Source: an uncultured Dehalococcoidia bacterium (GTDB taxonomy: Bacteria; Chloroflexota; Dehalococcoidia; Lucifugimonadales; UBA3495). Taken from it: DNA of 64,000 nucleotides. Shown piece by piece: positions 9,371 through 18,545 of the stretch. The translations under genes were made by a program, and so were the position numbers. The DNA is taken from NCBI GenBank assembly GCA_951813535.1, contig OX638345.1, positions 3,836,608 through 3,900,607 of the forward strand, given 5' to 3'. The notes beneath the pieces were generated by a model. The model saw only the letters and a program-made list of their open reading frames with translations. It did not search any database and was not told the origin of the DNA. Positions within the stretch are counted from its first letter, which is position 1. Each line of letters begins with the position of its first letter.

Positions 9371-10081
9371 TTAGTCTCCCTTTTCACGGAGGCACTGGCA
9401 GCAGTGGAGCAAATCCAGCACGGCGTAGCTGTTGTCTCCCACCAACACCAAGGGACGTTCGGGTAGCCAGCGACGCAGTTGCATGACCATCTGTCTCGCC
9501 CAGTCGGTGACCTTCTTGTGCCGGCGTCCTTGTTGCTCATGATACCGAGACGAGGGCGCCAGTACCGTGAGCGCCGGTAACGCCCAATGGCGTCCCGCCC
9601 AGGGGACGTGGCCCAGCCACATCAGGGAGATCCAGCGCAAGCTGCTGGCCTTGACCAGTTGGTTCCGGCTGGAACGCACCGGATCACGGTAGATGGCTCG
9701 CGCCCTGATCTTGGCCCCACGCCGTCGTTCCAGAGTTTCCCGATCGGTCGATGATCGCACGCCGAAGATCAACGGACCGTCGCCACGGTCCAGGTGCTGG
9801 AGCAGCAACACCAGCAGGACGCGTGACACCTTACGGGATGACCACACCGCCCGATTGAGCACCTCATGGTAGCGGGCGTAATTGTCGTCAGCGCTGCGGC
9901 CCATGACCCGCAGCGCGGCGGCCACGGTGCGCTGGCCCGGGGTGAGGATCGCGCCGACCAACAGGACCTGAGCCTTTTGCCAAGTCCGGTGTTGGAACAG
10001 CATGGCGAAGGGAAAGAGAGCGGTTACAATGGCATCAGGCAGGGTGAGCACGGGTCGACCTACGGTGAGATGTGGGGTCAA
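9371..10081 (-). pseudogene. Truncated transposase of the IS701/IS4 clan (element IS-B, N-terminal half)
   Basis: The 236 residues correspond to the first half of a DDE_5-like transposase closely related to the IS-A elements at 41-53 kb (GAILTPGQRTVAAALRVMG, YHEVLNRAVWS, WAGRHWALPALTVLAPSSRY, LVLVGDNSYAVLDL). The first catalytic block should read GVDETLERR. Here it reads GV-RSSTDR-ETLERR, an in-frame insertion of about 15 bases (9740-9757 covers the altered codons). The C-terminal half is missing where the IS110 remnant begins. The left end of the element is still recognisable near 10131 (TTTTTGTACAAAGTCCAG), matching the IS-A terminus. A complementary C-terminal half of the same kind of element lies at 40.5-42.9 kb. 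Confidence 0.8.
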
Positions 10082-10148
10082 CCCAGCTTACCCTGGCCTC
10101 TTCATTTTTCCAGTTTTTGTACAAAGTCCAGCTTAGTCGGAGGAACCA

Positions 10149-10982
10149 ATGATAGTAGTAACCGGAGCGGCCGGGAGGCTGGGACGCCGGGTGGTGCAAC
10201 TCCTGGTGGACCAGGGCCGGGAAGTCCTGGCCACCGACCGGCTGGAGGCGGATGATCTGCCAACCAGGTTCGTGCGCTGCGATCTGGGCGACGCCGGAGC
10301 GGTGCAAAATATTCTCGAGGGCACGGAAGCCGTAATTCACATGGGAGCCATTCCCGGGCCGCAGCGAGCCGAACCCAGGGTCATTTTCGAGAACAACGTG
10401 GCCGCCGACTTCAACGTCATGATGTCGGCGGCGGATTTGGGGCTGCGGCGCGTGGTGTTCTCGTCCAGCGCTTTCGGCATGGGGTGGGCCCACGACGGCA
10501 ACGCCTTCGTGCCGCTGTACCTGCCACTGGACGAGGAGCATCCCATGATGCCCTTCGAGCCCTACGGCCTGACCAAGCAGGTCGGCGAGGATATCGGCCG
10601 GATGATCGCGCGCAACTCCGAGACCACCGTGGTGAGCCTCCGCTTCACCAACGTCGCGCTGCCCGAGGTGCAGGCCGAGTTCCCCTGGCCGGCGCCCACG
10701 CCGGAGGATCCGCTGACGCTGGTCATGTGGGCCTACGCCGACGCCCGGGATGTGGCCGAAGCGCACGTTCTGGCGCTGGATGCGGAGATCGAAGAGTACG
10801 AAGCCTTCATGCTCGCCCAACCGTCCAGCCGGTTTGCGGAGCCCACGATCGACCTGGTCAAGCGCAACTTCGGAGACCGGGTGGAAATACGCGACGGCTT
10901 GGAGGGCACCGCCAGCGTCATTGGCACAGCCAAGGCGCAGCGGATGCTGGGCTGGACACCGCGCCATGATTGGCGGCCATAG
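10149..10982 (+). CDS. NAD-dependent epimerase/dehydratase (extended SDR)
   Basis: This 277-residue Rossmann-fold enzyme opens with MIVVTGAAGRLGRRVV, the TGxxGxxG dinucleotide site. It has the acidic residue after strand 2 (ATDRLEADDL), DLGDAGAV, the SSSAFG catalytic strand and the active-site YGLTK motif (EPYGLTKQVGED). A GGAGG ribosome site lies six bases before the ATG, only about 15 bases past the end of the IS-B remnant, so the native promoter may have been displaced by that element. Likely substrates are nucleotide sugars or small hydroxy compounds. The short length favours a small-molecule dehydrogenase/epimerase of uncertain specificity. Confidence 0.9.
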   Translation: MIVVTGAAGRLGRRVVQLLVDQGREVLATDRLEADDLPTRFVRCDLGDAGAVQNILEGTEAVIHMGAIPGPQRAEPRVIFENNVAADFNVMMSAADLGLRRVVFSSSAFGMGWAHDGNAFVPLYLPLDEEHPMMPFEPYGLTKQVGEDIGRMIARNSETTVVSLRFTNVALPEVQAEFPWPAPTPEDPLTLVMWAYADARDVAEAHVLALDAEIEEYEAFMLAQPSSRFAEPTIDLVKRNFGDRVEIRDGLEGTASVIGTAKAQRMLGWTPRHDWRP

Positions 10983-11046
10983 GCGGCGACCGAGACCCGG
11001 ACGGTAGTCCAGATTACCCTCGCGCGTACCCAGTTTCGCCCGAGCC

Positions 11047-11137
11047 GTCATTGCGAGCGAAGCGCGGCAATCTCGTTGCCGTAGGGGTGATTCTCCGGAC
11101 AGCGAGATTGCCATGTCGCTCCGCTCCTCGCCGTGAC
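11047..11137. repeat. Dispersed palindromic repeat (GTCATTGCGAGCGAAGCG type)
   Basis: The left arm GTCATTGCGAGCGAAGCG plus GGCAATCTCG is mirrored by CGAGATTGCC and CTCGCCGTGAC on the right. It forms one long hairpin between two same-strand genes. Repeats with nearly this sequence occur widely in intergenic DNA of many bacteria. No protein is encoded. Confidence 0.75.
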
Positions 11138-11254
11138 ACACCGGTTACGCACTAGCAGATTACCCTTGTTGACCGCTTGACCGAGGTGGCTTAGATTCAC
11201 CACGTGAGATCAAGACACAACAACCCTGACACTGTCTGACGGAGGACCACTGCC

Positions 11255-12013
11255 ATGCCGTTCTACGAAAGAGGCGACACCCGCATCTATTACGAAGAGG
11301 TCGGTTCCGGATTTCCCCTGCTGATCGTGCCCGGCGGTGGGCTCAACTCCACCGTGGCGGGACTGCAAACGCATCCCTTCAATCCCATGGAGGCCTTCAA
11401 GAACGAATTCCGCGTCATCGCCGCCGACCTGCGCAACGCGCCGCCGGGCCAATCCACCGGCCCGCTGGAAATCGACCGTCCCTGGGACGCCTACTCCGAA
11501 GACCAACTGGGTCTGATGGACTTTCTTGGCATCGGCGAGTTCATGGTCATGGGGTTCTGCATCGGCGGCCCGATGATGCACAACCTGCTCCGGCTGGCCT
11601 CGGACCGCATCGTTGCCGTCGCGTTCATGCAGCCCAGCGGATTCCGGCCGGAACTGCCGGACCTCTTCTACCAGAACAACATCACGGGCTGGGGGCCGCC
11701 GCTCTGCGAGAAGCGTTCGGATATAACCATGGACATGGTGCACGACTTCTTAACGAACATGTACACCAACCGCGCGGACTTCGTATTCACCGTTGACCGC
11801 GATTTCGTGCGCAACCTGCAGACCCCGATCCTGGTCGCGCCCGAAGACGTGCCGGCGCACCCGTATGCGGTCGCCAAGGAAGTCGCCGACCTCGCCCCGA
11901 ACTCCGAAATGACCATCTATCCGTGGAAGGACAGCCAGGAGCACATCGACGAGGCTGTGGAGCACGCCCGCCGCTTCCTGAAGGCCCACCAGCCGGTAAC
12001 TGCGGGAGCCTGA
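11255..12013 (+). CDS. Alpha/beta hydrolase with a Cys nucleophile elbow
   Basis: This 252-residue protein has the alpha/beta-hydrolase pattern: LLIVPGGGLNS (oxyanion loop), FRVIAADLRNAPPGQS, and the nucleophile elbow GFCIGGP with Cys102 where Ser is usual. It also has the late strand TPILVAPEDVPAHP carrying an acid and a C-terminal His (QEHIDEAVEHARRF). A Cys at the elbow is known from dienelactone hydrolases, so a lactone, dienelactone or thioester substrate is possible. Ribosome site GGAGG lies 11 bases before the ATG. The downstream FAD oxidoreductase lies about 220 bases away beyond a hairpin repeat, so joint transcription is unsure. Confidence 0.88.
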   Translation: MPFYERGDTRIYYEEVGSGFPLLIVPGGGLNSTVAGLQTHPFNPMEAFKNEFRVIAADLRNAPPGQSTGPLEIDRPWDAYSEDQLGLMDFLGIGEFMVMGFCIGGPMMHNLLRLASDRIVAVAFMQPSGFRPELPDLFYQNNITGWGPPLCEKRSDITMDMVHDFLTNMYTNRADFVFTVDRDFVRNLQTPILVAPEDVPAHPYAVAKEVADLAPNSEMTIYPWKDSQEHIDEAVEHARRFLKAHQPVTAGA

Positions 12014-12094
12014 CGTTTCCGCTCCGCTCATCTCATCAGCGCCCCACTGTTTCCGAGTTCGCTGGAAACGGCGGGGCTGGCGCAAAGGCATTAT

Positions 12095-12178
12095 CAGAAG
12101 CAGGATTGCCAGGATTGGAGGATTTTCGGGATTGATGCGCATCCCGGAAATCTCAAAATCCGGCAAATCCTGCTTCTG
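12095..12178. repeat. Long hairpin repeat (CAGAAGCAGGAT type)
   Basis: CAGAAGCAGGAT at 12095-12106 pairs with ATCCTGCTTCTG at 12167-12178, and the arms continue imperfectly toward a centre near GATGCGCATC. It belongs with the larger hairpins at 16.7 and 18.3 kb, which have the related arms CAGAATCAGGATT and AATCCTGATTCTG. Confidence 0.75.
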
Positions 12179-12232
12179 ACATTTGCCGCCGGGACGGTAA
12201 TCCCGAGCGCCCTTACGGGGAGGGACACAGGT

Positions 12233-13426
12233 TTGCCTGAGACTACAGACGTAATCGTCATCGGCGCCGGCGTGGTCGGCTGCTCGGTCGCCTACTATCT
12301 GGCCCGGGAAGGCGTCAGGGTGACCCTCCTGGAGCGCGAAGCCATCGGCAGCGGCGCCTCCGCTCACGCCACCGGTTCCCTGAGCCTGCTTGGCGCCGAG
12401 TTCTCCCCCGGTGCGTCCTTCGAGCTCGCGCGGGCCTCTTATGCTGAGTTCCCGCAGATCGTCCCCGAGCTTGAAGCGGCAACCGGGATGGACCTGCTCT
12501 ACCAGCGTCGCCCGTCGCTCCGCCTGGCATTGGACAACGACGAGGCCGACCTGATCAAAGAGTTGATGGTCTGGCAGCAGCCGCATGTCAAAATGCGCTG
12601 GATTGACGCCGGAGCAGTACAATCAATCGAACCGCGCCTCTCGCCTGCCATACTCGGCGCCGTGTACGAGGACGAGTCGGCCCAGCTGGACAGCTACCGT
12701 TTCAACCTGGCCCTGGCCCGGGGCGCTGAGCTCAAGGGCACTGAAATCCTGCACCGGGAGGTAACGGGCCTCATCTCCAACGGCTCCACGATCTTCGGCG
12801 TCAAAACCGCGTCCGGGGACATTCACGGCGGCGCGGTGGTGGTGGCCGCCGGCACCTGGAGTCGGGCCTTCACCCCCTGGCTGGGCTTCCCGGTTCCGGT
12901 CCGGCCTATGAAGGGTGAGCGCCTCCTGCTCAACTACCCGGGAGACCCGCTTCCGATACTGATCAGTTCCCCCAAGCGCGGTCACATGATCAGCCGGCTG
13001 GACGGCCTCACCAGCGTCGGCAGCACCGGCGGCCGGGACTACGACCAGAGAAATCTCTTCGCCGGGGAGGAGTTCGACCGCCAGCCCACCGAGAGCGCCC
13101 GGCTGGAACTCCTCCAGCGCGCCATCGACGTGTTTCCCGACCTGGAACGCGCGGAGTTGGTCCAGCAGCTTGCCGGATCCCGCCCGCTGAGCCCCGACAG
13201 CAAGCCCATCATCGGCCCGGTACCGGGTTGGGATGGCATCTACCTGGCCACCGGCCACACCACCAAGGGCATCCACCTGGGACCGATCACCGGCCGTATC
13301 ATCGCCGACTATATCTGCCGCGGCTCGACCAAGGTCGTCTCCGACATGAGCGAGTTCCTGCCCGACCGTTTCGCGGATTTCGACGACGCCGACTTCCTGG
13401 CCGAGGCCCAGACTGTGGACGAATAG
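12233..13426 (+). CDS. FAD-dependent oxidoreductase (DAO / glycine oxidase family)
   Basis: This 397-residue flavoprotein begins at a TTG preceded by GGGGAGGGAC. The FAD-binding motif is clear (DVIVIGAGVVGCSVAYYLAR, then VTLLERE). The second FAD-binding strand is GGAVVVAAGTWS and the C-terminal block is YLATGHTTKGIHLGPITGR. This layout is that of the D-amino acid oxidase fold, which oxidises amines such as sarcosine, glycine, D-amino acids or related secondary amines. With the following PuuE-like and SMP-30 genes on the other strand it suggests nitrogen-compound and sugar-acid use, but the substrate is not evident. Confidence 0.92.
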   Translation: MPETTDVIVIGAGVVGCSVAYYLAREGVRVTLLEREAIGSGASAHATGSLSLLGAEFSPGASFELARASYAEFPQIVPELEAATGMDLLYQRRPSLRLALDNDEADLIKELMVWQQPHVKMRWIDAGAVQSIEPRLSPAILGAVYEDESAQLDSYRFNLALARGAELKGTEILHREVTGLISNGSTIFGVKTASGDIHGGAVVVAAGTWSRAFTPWLGFPVPVRPMKGERLLLNYPGDPLPILISSPKRGHMISRLDGLTSVGSTGGRDYDQRNLFAGEEFDRQPTESARLELLQRAIDVFPDLERAELVQQLAGSRPLSPDSKPIIGPVPGWDGIYLATGHTTKGIHLGPITGRIIADYICRGSTKVVSDMSEFLPDRFADFDDADFLAEAQTVDE

Positions 13427-13432
13427 CCTCTA

Positions 13433-14323
13433 CTACGCCGGATAATGCTCCAGCCACCAGCGGGCGATATCGATGCGGCGGGCCAGCCAGACGTCGGGCT
13501 TGCTCCGAACGTACTCGATGAACCGACGCAGCGCCGCCGCCCGTGCCGGCTTGCCGATGATGCGGCAATGGAGCCCCACCGACATCATCTTGGGATGGGT
13601 TGCTCCCTCCCGGTAAAGGGTGTCGAAGCAGTTGCGCGCCGACTCGAAGAAGTCCATCGGCGTTGACAGCTGGCCCCGCCAGAACCCGTAGTCGTTGACC
13701 TCCAGCGAGTAGGGCACCACCAGCCACGGGTTGCCATGCACCTGCGTGTAGTAGGGCAGGTCGTCGTTGTAGGCGTTGCAGTCATAGACGAACCCGCCTT
13801 CCTCCACCACCAGTTCCCGCGTGTTCACGCTGGGCCCGTAGCGGGTGTACCAGCCCAGCGGCCGCTCCCCGCACGCGCGCGCGATGGATGCTACGGCCTC
13901 GTTGATGGCCTGCCGCTCGGTCTCCCGGTCCATCTTGTAATACTCTTCCCAGCGGTTGCCGTGGCCCATGACCTCGTGTCCCCGGCGCACGACCTCCCGT
14001 CCAACCTCCGGGTTGCGCTCCAGGGCCAGGGCGCAGGCGAAGATGGTGGCATCGACTCCGTACTCGTCGAACATATCAAGGATGCGCCAGACGCCGACCC
14101 GGCTGCCGTACTCGAAGAAGGACTCGTTGGCCAGGTCCCGCTCGCCCCGGGCCACCGGCGACGGCGACTCACCCACCGTCTCGCCGTGGGGATCGCCGTC
14201 CAGGATGGAGTTTTCGGACCCCTCCTCGTAGTTGACGACGAACGACACCGCGATCCGCGCGCCGTTGGGCCATTCCACCGCCGGCGGGCTTGCGCCATAG
14301 CCAATCAGGTCGCGCTCTTGCAT
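13433..14323 (-). CDS. Polysaccharide deacetylase-fold hydrolase, allantoinase PuuE-like
   Basis: The start is set at codon MQERDLIGYG, because TGAGGAG lies just before it and a longer frame would run into the upstream gene. The 296 residues follow the PuuE pattern: WPNGARIAVSFVVNYEEGSE, SVLD/SILDGDPHGE, FFEYGSRVGVWRILDMFDEYG, ATIFACALALERNPEV, RRGHEVMGHGNRWEEY and GWYTRYGPSVNTRELV. Family members open cyclic ureides (allantoin) or deacetylate sugars in the cytoplasm. Only 22 bases separate it from the SMP-30 gene upstream, so both are likely one operon. Allantoinase activity is plausible but unproven. Confidence 0.87.
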   Translation of the reverse strand: MQERDLIGYGASPPAVEWPNGARIAVSFVVNYEEGSENSILDGDPHGETVGESPSPVARGERDLANESFFEYGSRVGVWRILDMFDEYGVDATIFACALALERNPEVGREVVRRGHEVMGHGNRWEEYYKMDRETERQAINEAVASIARACGERPLGWYTRYGPSVNTRELVVEEGGFVYDCNAYNDDLPYYTQVHGNPWLVVPYSLEVNDYGFWRGQLSTPMDFFESARNCFDTLYREGATHPKMMSVGLHCRIIGKPARAAALRRFIEYVRSKPDVWLARRIDIARWWLEHYPA

Positions 14324-14345
14324 GAGTTTGCTCCTCAGGGGCCGC

Positions 14346-15251
14346 TCAGCCACCCCGCCACGGGTTGATGCCGGTGGTCTTCATCCGCATGCGGTACACC
14401 GAACTGCGGGCGGTGAAGTACATGGTCCGGCAGTCGGCGTCGCCCCAGGCGCAGTTGGCCGGTATCTCGGGCAACCGGATTATGCCGATGAGAGATCCGT
14501 CCGGCTCGAAGACCCAGACGCCTTCTGCCCCGGTGCAGTACACCCGGCCGTCGGTGTCAACCTTCATCCCGTCGGGCACGCCGTCCTCCGCCGAGTGCAT
14601 CTCGGCGAACATCCTGCTGTTGCTCAGCGAACCGTCCGGCGCAACGTCGTAGGCCCGGATGTACTGGTGGGTGCAGACCTCGCCCCGTTCCTTCTCCGCC
14701 GCGCACTCGTCGCCCCGCCGGGTGTTGTCCGCGTACAGGATGCTTTCGTCGGGCGAGAACGCCAGCCCGTTGGGCGACTCCAGGTCGGTGATCACCGCAG
14801 ACACCGTGCCGTCGGGCGCGATGCGGTGAATGCCGTGGAAGTCGATCTCCCGCTCCTCCGGCGGCAGGCGCAGGCCCGGGTTGGTGAAATAGATGCTCCC
14901 GTCGGAGCGGCACACCACGTCGTTGGGCCGGTGCAGCCGCTTGCCCTCCCAGCGATCGGCGATGACGGTGATGGAACCGTCGGGTTCCCAGCGGGTTATC
15001 TGCCGGTCGTCCCCGTCGCACATGATGATCCGGCCCTGGAGGTCGAAGGTCAGCCCGTTGGCTCCCCCGCTGTTTTCCCGTACCACCTCCGGTTCGCCGC
15101 CAGGCACCAGGCGGTAAATGACGTTGACGCGGTTGTTCACGAACAGCAGGTACCCGTCCGGGTGCCACAGCGGCCCTTCGGTAAACGAGAAGCCGGTGGC
15201 CAGGCGTTCTGCCTCGTACGATTCCACGATCTGGTCCAAGCTGTCTGCCAT
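14346..15251 (-). CDS. SMP-30/gluconolactonase family beta-propeller lactonase
   Basis: The ATG at MADSLDQIVESYE is chosen because AGGAGG lies directly upstream; a longer frame of 42 more codons has no such site. The 301-residue protein shows the SMP-30 pattern: FSFTEGPLWHPDGYLLF (metal-ligand Glu), GGANGLTFDLQGR, HRPNDVVCRSDGSIYFTNPG (Asn ligand), LESPNGLAFSPDE and VPDGMKVDTDGRVYC (Asp ligand). These six-bladed propellers hydrolyse sugar lactones using a divalent metal. It heads a two-gene unit with the PuuE-like hydrolase. Confidence 0.92.
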   Translation of the reverse strand: MADSLDQIVESYEAERLATGFSFTEGPLWHPDGYLLFVNNRVNVIYRLVPGGEPEVVRENSGGANGLTFDLQGRIIMCDGDDRQITRWEPDGSITVIADRWEGKRLHRPNDVVCRSDGSIYFTNPGLRLPPEEREIDFHGIHRIAPDGTVSAVITDLESPNGLAFSPDESILYADNTRRGDECAAEKERGEVCTHQYIRAYDVAPDGSLSNSRMFAEMHSAEDGVPDGMKVDTDGRVYCTGAEGVWVFEPDGSLIGIIRLPEIPANCAWGDADCRTMYFTARSSVYRMRMKTTGINPWRGG

Positions 15252-15433
15252 GATCTCCCTCCTGCTTCCGGCTGGCCGTAATGCGGGGCGCTGCGCCCGC
15301 ACGACTGCGGAATTGTCAGTCCGCCAACCGCTCTGCTTGCTGCCGACTATATCATGGCGAACCGGCCTGGGCCGCACAAAGAACGGCCACCCGGTTGGAC
15401 TCGTCCTCCGGGTGGCCGGGATCTCCTCAATGC

Positions 15434-16603
15434 TTATCGCGACGGCTTATCGTCACACGGGCAACCCTCCACGGGTGCGCGCCGCGACCAGGTTCTCCCC
15501 TCCATGTCGGACCCGTCGCAGTTGATGGCCCTGACGCGATAGGTGTAGTCCACGTTGAGATCGGTGCTGGTGTCCACCCAGTCCCAGTATTTGTCGTTGT
15601 ACGTCTGGAGGGCGTCAGCGTTCTCGCAAGTGAACATGAAGGTCTTCACGACCCAGCCTGCCGCGTTCCAGTGCCTCCGCTCCACCTTCCACCCGTCGGG
15701 CGCTTTGGCCTCGCCTCGGTTCTGGGTATGCCAGAACATGGCGACCCCGTTGGCCTGGCGCCGGGGGATCGATATGCCGGGTCGGTCGAGGTTCCCTCCC
15801 GCGCAGATCGCCGCAGCATATCTTGACCAGGTCCTGCCAGCCGTTTCAGTGCCATCAGAGTTGATCGCCCGGACGCGGTATTGGTAGTCCACGGACCGTC
15901 GCGCACTCGTGTCCACCCAGTCCCAGTATGCCGGATCGACGGTCTGGAGAGCGTCGGCTTCATCGCCGATGAACGTGAACGTCTGGACCACCCAGTTTCC
16001 TTCTGAGTCCTGATGGCTGCGCTCCACCTTCCACCCCTCTGGGGCTTCGGTGCTACTGCCATCTTGTGCGTGCCAGAACATCGAAGGGCCGTTGTCCTCG
16101 CACCCGGGCTCCGATATGCCGGGTTCATCAATGTCGTCCGAAATACACTCGACGAGAGCATTCCGCGACCAGGACCGGCCGTCGGCGTCCGATCCGTCGG
16201 CGTTGATCGCCCTGACCCGGTAAGTGTATCGGACGTCCCGATCAGCGCTCGTGTCCACCCAGTCCCAGTATTCCTGGTTGGAAGTCAGGAGAGCGTCGGC
16301 ATCGTCACCGATGAACGTGAAGGTTTGCACCACCGGGTTTCGTTCTGAATTCCGATGGCTGCGCTCGACCTTCCAACCATCCGGCGCTGTGGCCCGCCCA
16401 TCGTTTTCGGTGCTCCAGGACATGGATACCCCGGCGCTGTCGCACAGCACCATTCCCAACTCGGCTCGGTCGAGGAGAGCGTTTGCAGAGGCGTCCCTTG
16501 CAATCGCCGCCCCGGCCATGGTGATGAGTATGGCGGCTGCTATGCCGGCCAACCCCGCGTACACGGGAGCCAGTTGCCCCATCTTCGCTTGAGCAATCCA
16601 CAT
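15434..16603 (-). CDS. Secreted protein with three fibronectin-III-like repeats
   Basis: This 389-residue protein begins with a signal peptide or anchor (VYAGLAGIAAAILITMAGA, ending near AIARDA). Three copies of a unit of about 110 residues follow. Each contains WKVERSH/RRH, VVQTFTFIGD or VVKTFMFTCE, ADALQT, YWDWVDTS, YTYRVRAIN-DGS and GR(S/T)WSR. The YRVRAIN strand and the WKVER strand are typical of fibronectin type III beta-sandwiches. A pair of cysteines per repeat may form disulfides. It is likely a surface or periplasmic binding protein. It stands alone, with the hairpin repeat of 16.7 kb behind its start. Confidence 0.72.
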   Translation of the reverse strand: MWIAQAKMGQLAPVYAGLAGIAAAILITMAGAAIARDASANALLDRAELGMVLCDSAGVSMSWSTENDGRATAPDGWKVERSHRNSERNPVVQTFTFIGDDADALLTSNQEYWDWVDTSADRDVRYTYRVRAINADGSDADGRSWSRNALVECISDDIDEPGISEPGCEDNGPSMFWHAQDGSSTEAPEGWKVERSHQDSEGNWVVQTFTFIGDEADALQTVDPAYWDWVDTSARRSVDYQYRVRAINSDGTETAGRTWSRYAAAICAGGNLDRPGISIPRRQANGVAMFWHTQNRGEAKAPDGWKVERRHWNAAGWVVKTFMFTCENADALQTYNDKYWDWVDTSTDLNVDYTYRVRAINCDGSDMEGRTWSRRAPVEGCPCDDKPSR

Positions 16604-17157
16604 TGGGATCCTCCTCAGATATCGGTGTCCCCTGCTTTCCCGGCTGATTCCGGATCATCAGCTGCTCGTGCGTACCCAGTTTGGCGGCCGGGAAACGTCA
16701 GAATCAGGATTTTCAAAATTCAGGGATTATCGGGATTGGAACCGTCGCGTGAGGGACATCTCCCAATCCTGCCAAATCATGAAATCCCGTAAATCTTGAT
16801 TCTGACGATTTACCAAACTGGGTACGCGTGAGCATCAGCTGGTATGGCTATATGTATCTATATACGCTCCTCCGGCCCGTCCGGTTTATCCGACGTTGGA
16901 ACATATCCGCCGGAAACCGCGGAACAACACTGACCGCAACGAACTGTACTCCGATCAGAGACGCCACAAAGCCAGCCGGCGCCGCACCGGACGCCCGGTC
17001 ACAATCGGCCTTGGAGTAGGACTGCCGAACGTCCACCGCCGGCGTCGTGACCGGCGACGGCCTCCGGGCGCATTGGGGCGGCCGTCGCGTTGTTCCGGAC
17101 TACATATCGTGGGCGGATGGCGGCGCGGCGACGGCTCCCGTCAGGCGGGGCGCAGTT
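16604..17157. other. Intergenic region holding a large hairpin repeat
   Basis: Apart from the hairpin at 16670-16827, this stretch has a short AT-rich patch (TATGGCTATATGTATCTATATAC near 16842, broken by key bases only) and then GC-rich sequence without a supported gene. Confidence 0.5.
16670..16827. repeat. 158-bp hairpin repeat bounded by GCGTACCCAG / CTGGGTACGC
   Basis: The outer arms GCGTACCCAGTTTGG and CCAAACTGGGTACGC are perfect. Next inside are CGTCAGAATCAGGATT and AATC-TGATTCTGACG arms, and the interior pairs imperfectly. The whole piece could fold into a single cruciform. A near twin lies at 18299-18455 on the far side of the luciferase-like gene. Confidence 0.85.
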
Positions 17158-18210
17158 CTACTCCCGGAACCTCGGCATCACTTCCTTCGCGAAAAGCTCC
17201 ATGGAGCGCATCACACGGGAGTGTTCCATGCTGCCGAAGGACATGCACGCGCCGAAGTACTCGATGCCGTGGTCGTCCCGCAGCGTGGCGATGCGCTGTG
17301 CGCACTGGTCCGGTGTGCCGAAGTACACGGTACCCTCCAGCTCCGACTCGTAGCTGGGCGGCTCGGTGGTGCGGATTGTCCGCCAGTGGTCCAGGTCCAC
17401 GTTGATCTCGTCGCCGCGGGTCAGCGTGCGCCGGTAGGTGGCCAGGTCGCGCACCCACCTGATGGACTCGCGGGGGTATTCCCGAGCCGTGTGCGCGTCC
17501 TCATCCAGATGCACGTATCGGAAGTAGGGCATCTCGCCCACGGGCAGGTTCTTGCCGGCCGCAGCGCATCGCTCCGCGTACAGCGAAAACAGGCCGAGGT
17601 TGTCGGCCTCCGGTGTGGAGAAGCTGGTCAGGATGGGCAGGTCCCGCTCCACGGCGACGTCCACGCTGGCCGGCGTCCGCGACACCGCCATATACACCGG
17701 CGGATGGGGCTTTTGCACGGGCGAGGGAGCGATGGTCAGGTCTTTCACCTGGTAGAACTCGCCCTGATAGGAGAAATCCTGCTGCGTCCACAGACCCAGG
17801 ATGATGTCCAACACCTCCTGGGTGCGCACGTCGCGCGTGTCCATATCGATGTTGAAGTTGCCGTACTCGTAATCGGCCGACCCGCGACCAACCCCGAAAT
17901 CCAGCCGGCCGTGGCTCAGAACGTCCAGCATGGCGCTCTCCTCGGCTAGGAAAATGGGGTTGTAGAAGGGCAGGACGCTGACGCCAGCCCCGATGCGAAT
18001 CTTCTTCGTGCGCGCGGCGATGTGGGTCAGCAGCGGCATCAGCGAGGGGCAGATACCGTACCGGCTGGAGTGGTGCTCGGCGATCCAGATCGAATCGAAC
18101 CCCAACTCCTCGGCGTACTCCACCTGCTCCAGCATCTCGCCGAAGATCCGGCTCTGGGCGTCGGCCTCCGGTTCCGTCCAGGAACCCAGCAAAAACAGGG
18201 CAAACTTCAT
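17158..18210 (-). CDS. Luciferase-like (LLM class) flavin-dependent oxidoreductase
   Basis: The start MKFALFLLGSWTEPE is chosen over a frame 16 codons longer because GGAGG lies just upstream and the family begins here. The 350 residues form the bacterial luciferase-like TIM barrel: ELGFDSIWIAEHHSSRYG, SLMPLLTHIAARTKKIRIGAGVSVLP, FLAEESAMLDVLSHGRLDFGVGRG and PHPPVYMAVSRTPASVD. These enzymes use reduced flavin and oxygen to oxidise organic compounds. A degraded copy of its first 60 codons lies at 19.8-20.0 kb. It is flanked on both sides by the same class of large hairpin. Confidence 0.92.
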   Translation of the reverse strand: MKFALFLLGSWTEPEADAQSRIFGEMLEQVEYAEELGFDSIWIAEHHSSRYGICPSLMPLLTHIAARTKKIRIGAGVSVLPFYNPIFLAEESAMLDVLSHGRLDFGVGRGSADYEYGNFNIDMDTRDVRTQEVLDIILGLWTQQDFSYQGEFYQVKDLTIAPSPVQKPHPPVYMAVSRTPASVDVAVERDLPILTSFSTPEADNLGLFSLYAERCAAAGKNLPVGEMPYFRYVHLDEDAHTAREYPRESIRWVRDLATYRRTLTRGDEINVDLDHWRTIRTTEPPSYESELEGTVYFGTPDQCAQRIATLRDDHGIEYFGACMSFGSMEHSRVMRSMELFAKEVMPRFRE

Positions 18211-18298
18211 GATCGACGCGCCTCCTTCAAACCAGCGTGGCTGGCATTCTACAGGCATTCGCGAGCGTGTGCGGGCTCAGAAAACTTGCATCCCTCAC

Positions 18299-18455
18299 GC
18301 GTACCCAGCTCGGCAGCTGGGAAACGTCAGAATCAGGATTGACGGAATTTTATGATTTGGCAGGATTGGGAGATTTCCATCACAGGACGGTTCCAATCCT
18401 GGTAATCCCTAAATCTTGAGAATCCTGATTCTGACGCTTTACCAATGTGGGTGCG
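18299..18455. repeat. 157-bp hairpin repeat, twin of the 16.7-kb copy
   Basis: Outer arms GCGTACCCA and TGGGTGCGC, inner arms CGTCAGAATCAGGATT and AATCCTGATTCTGACG. Spacing and length nearly equal those of the copy at 16670-16827. It lies in the divergent space between two genes, so it could affect both promoters. Confidence 0.85.
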
Positions 18456-18545
18456 CATGAGCCACGCACACGCGGTGGTACACTGCGCCCAAACCCTGAA
18501 TACGAAACTTTGAAGGCTGCGCTCACGCGGCGCCGGAGGGACTTC

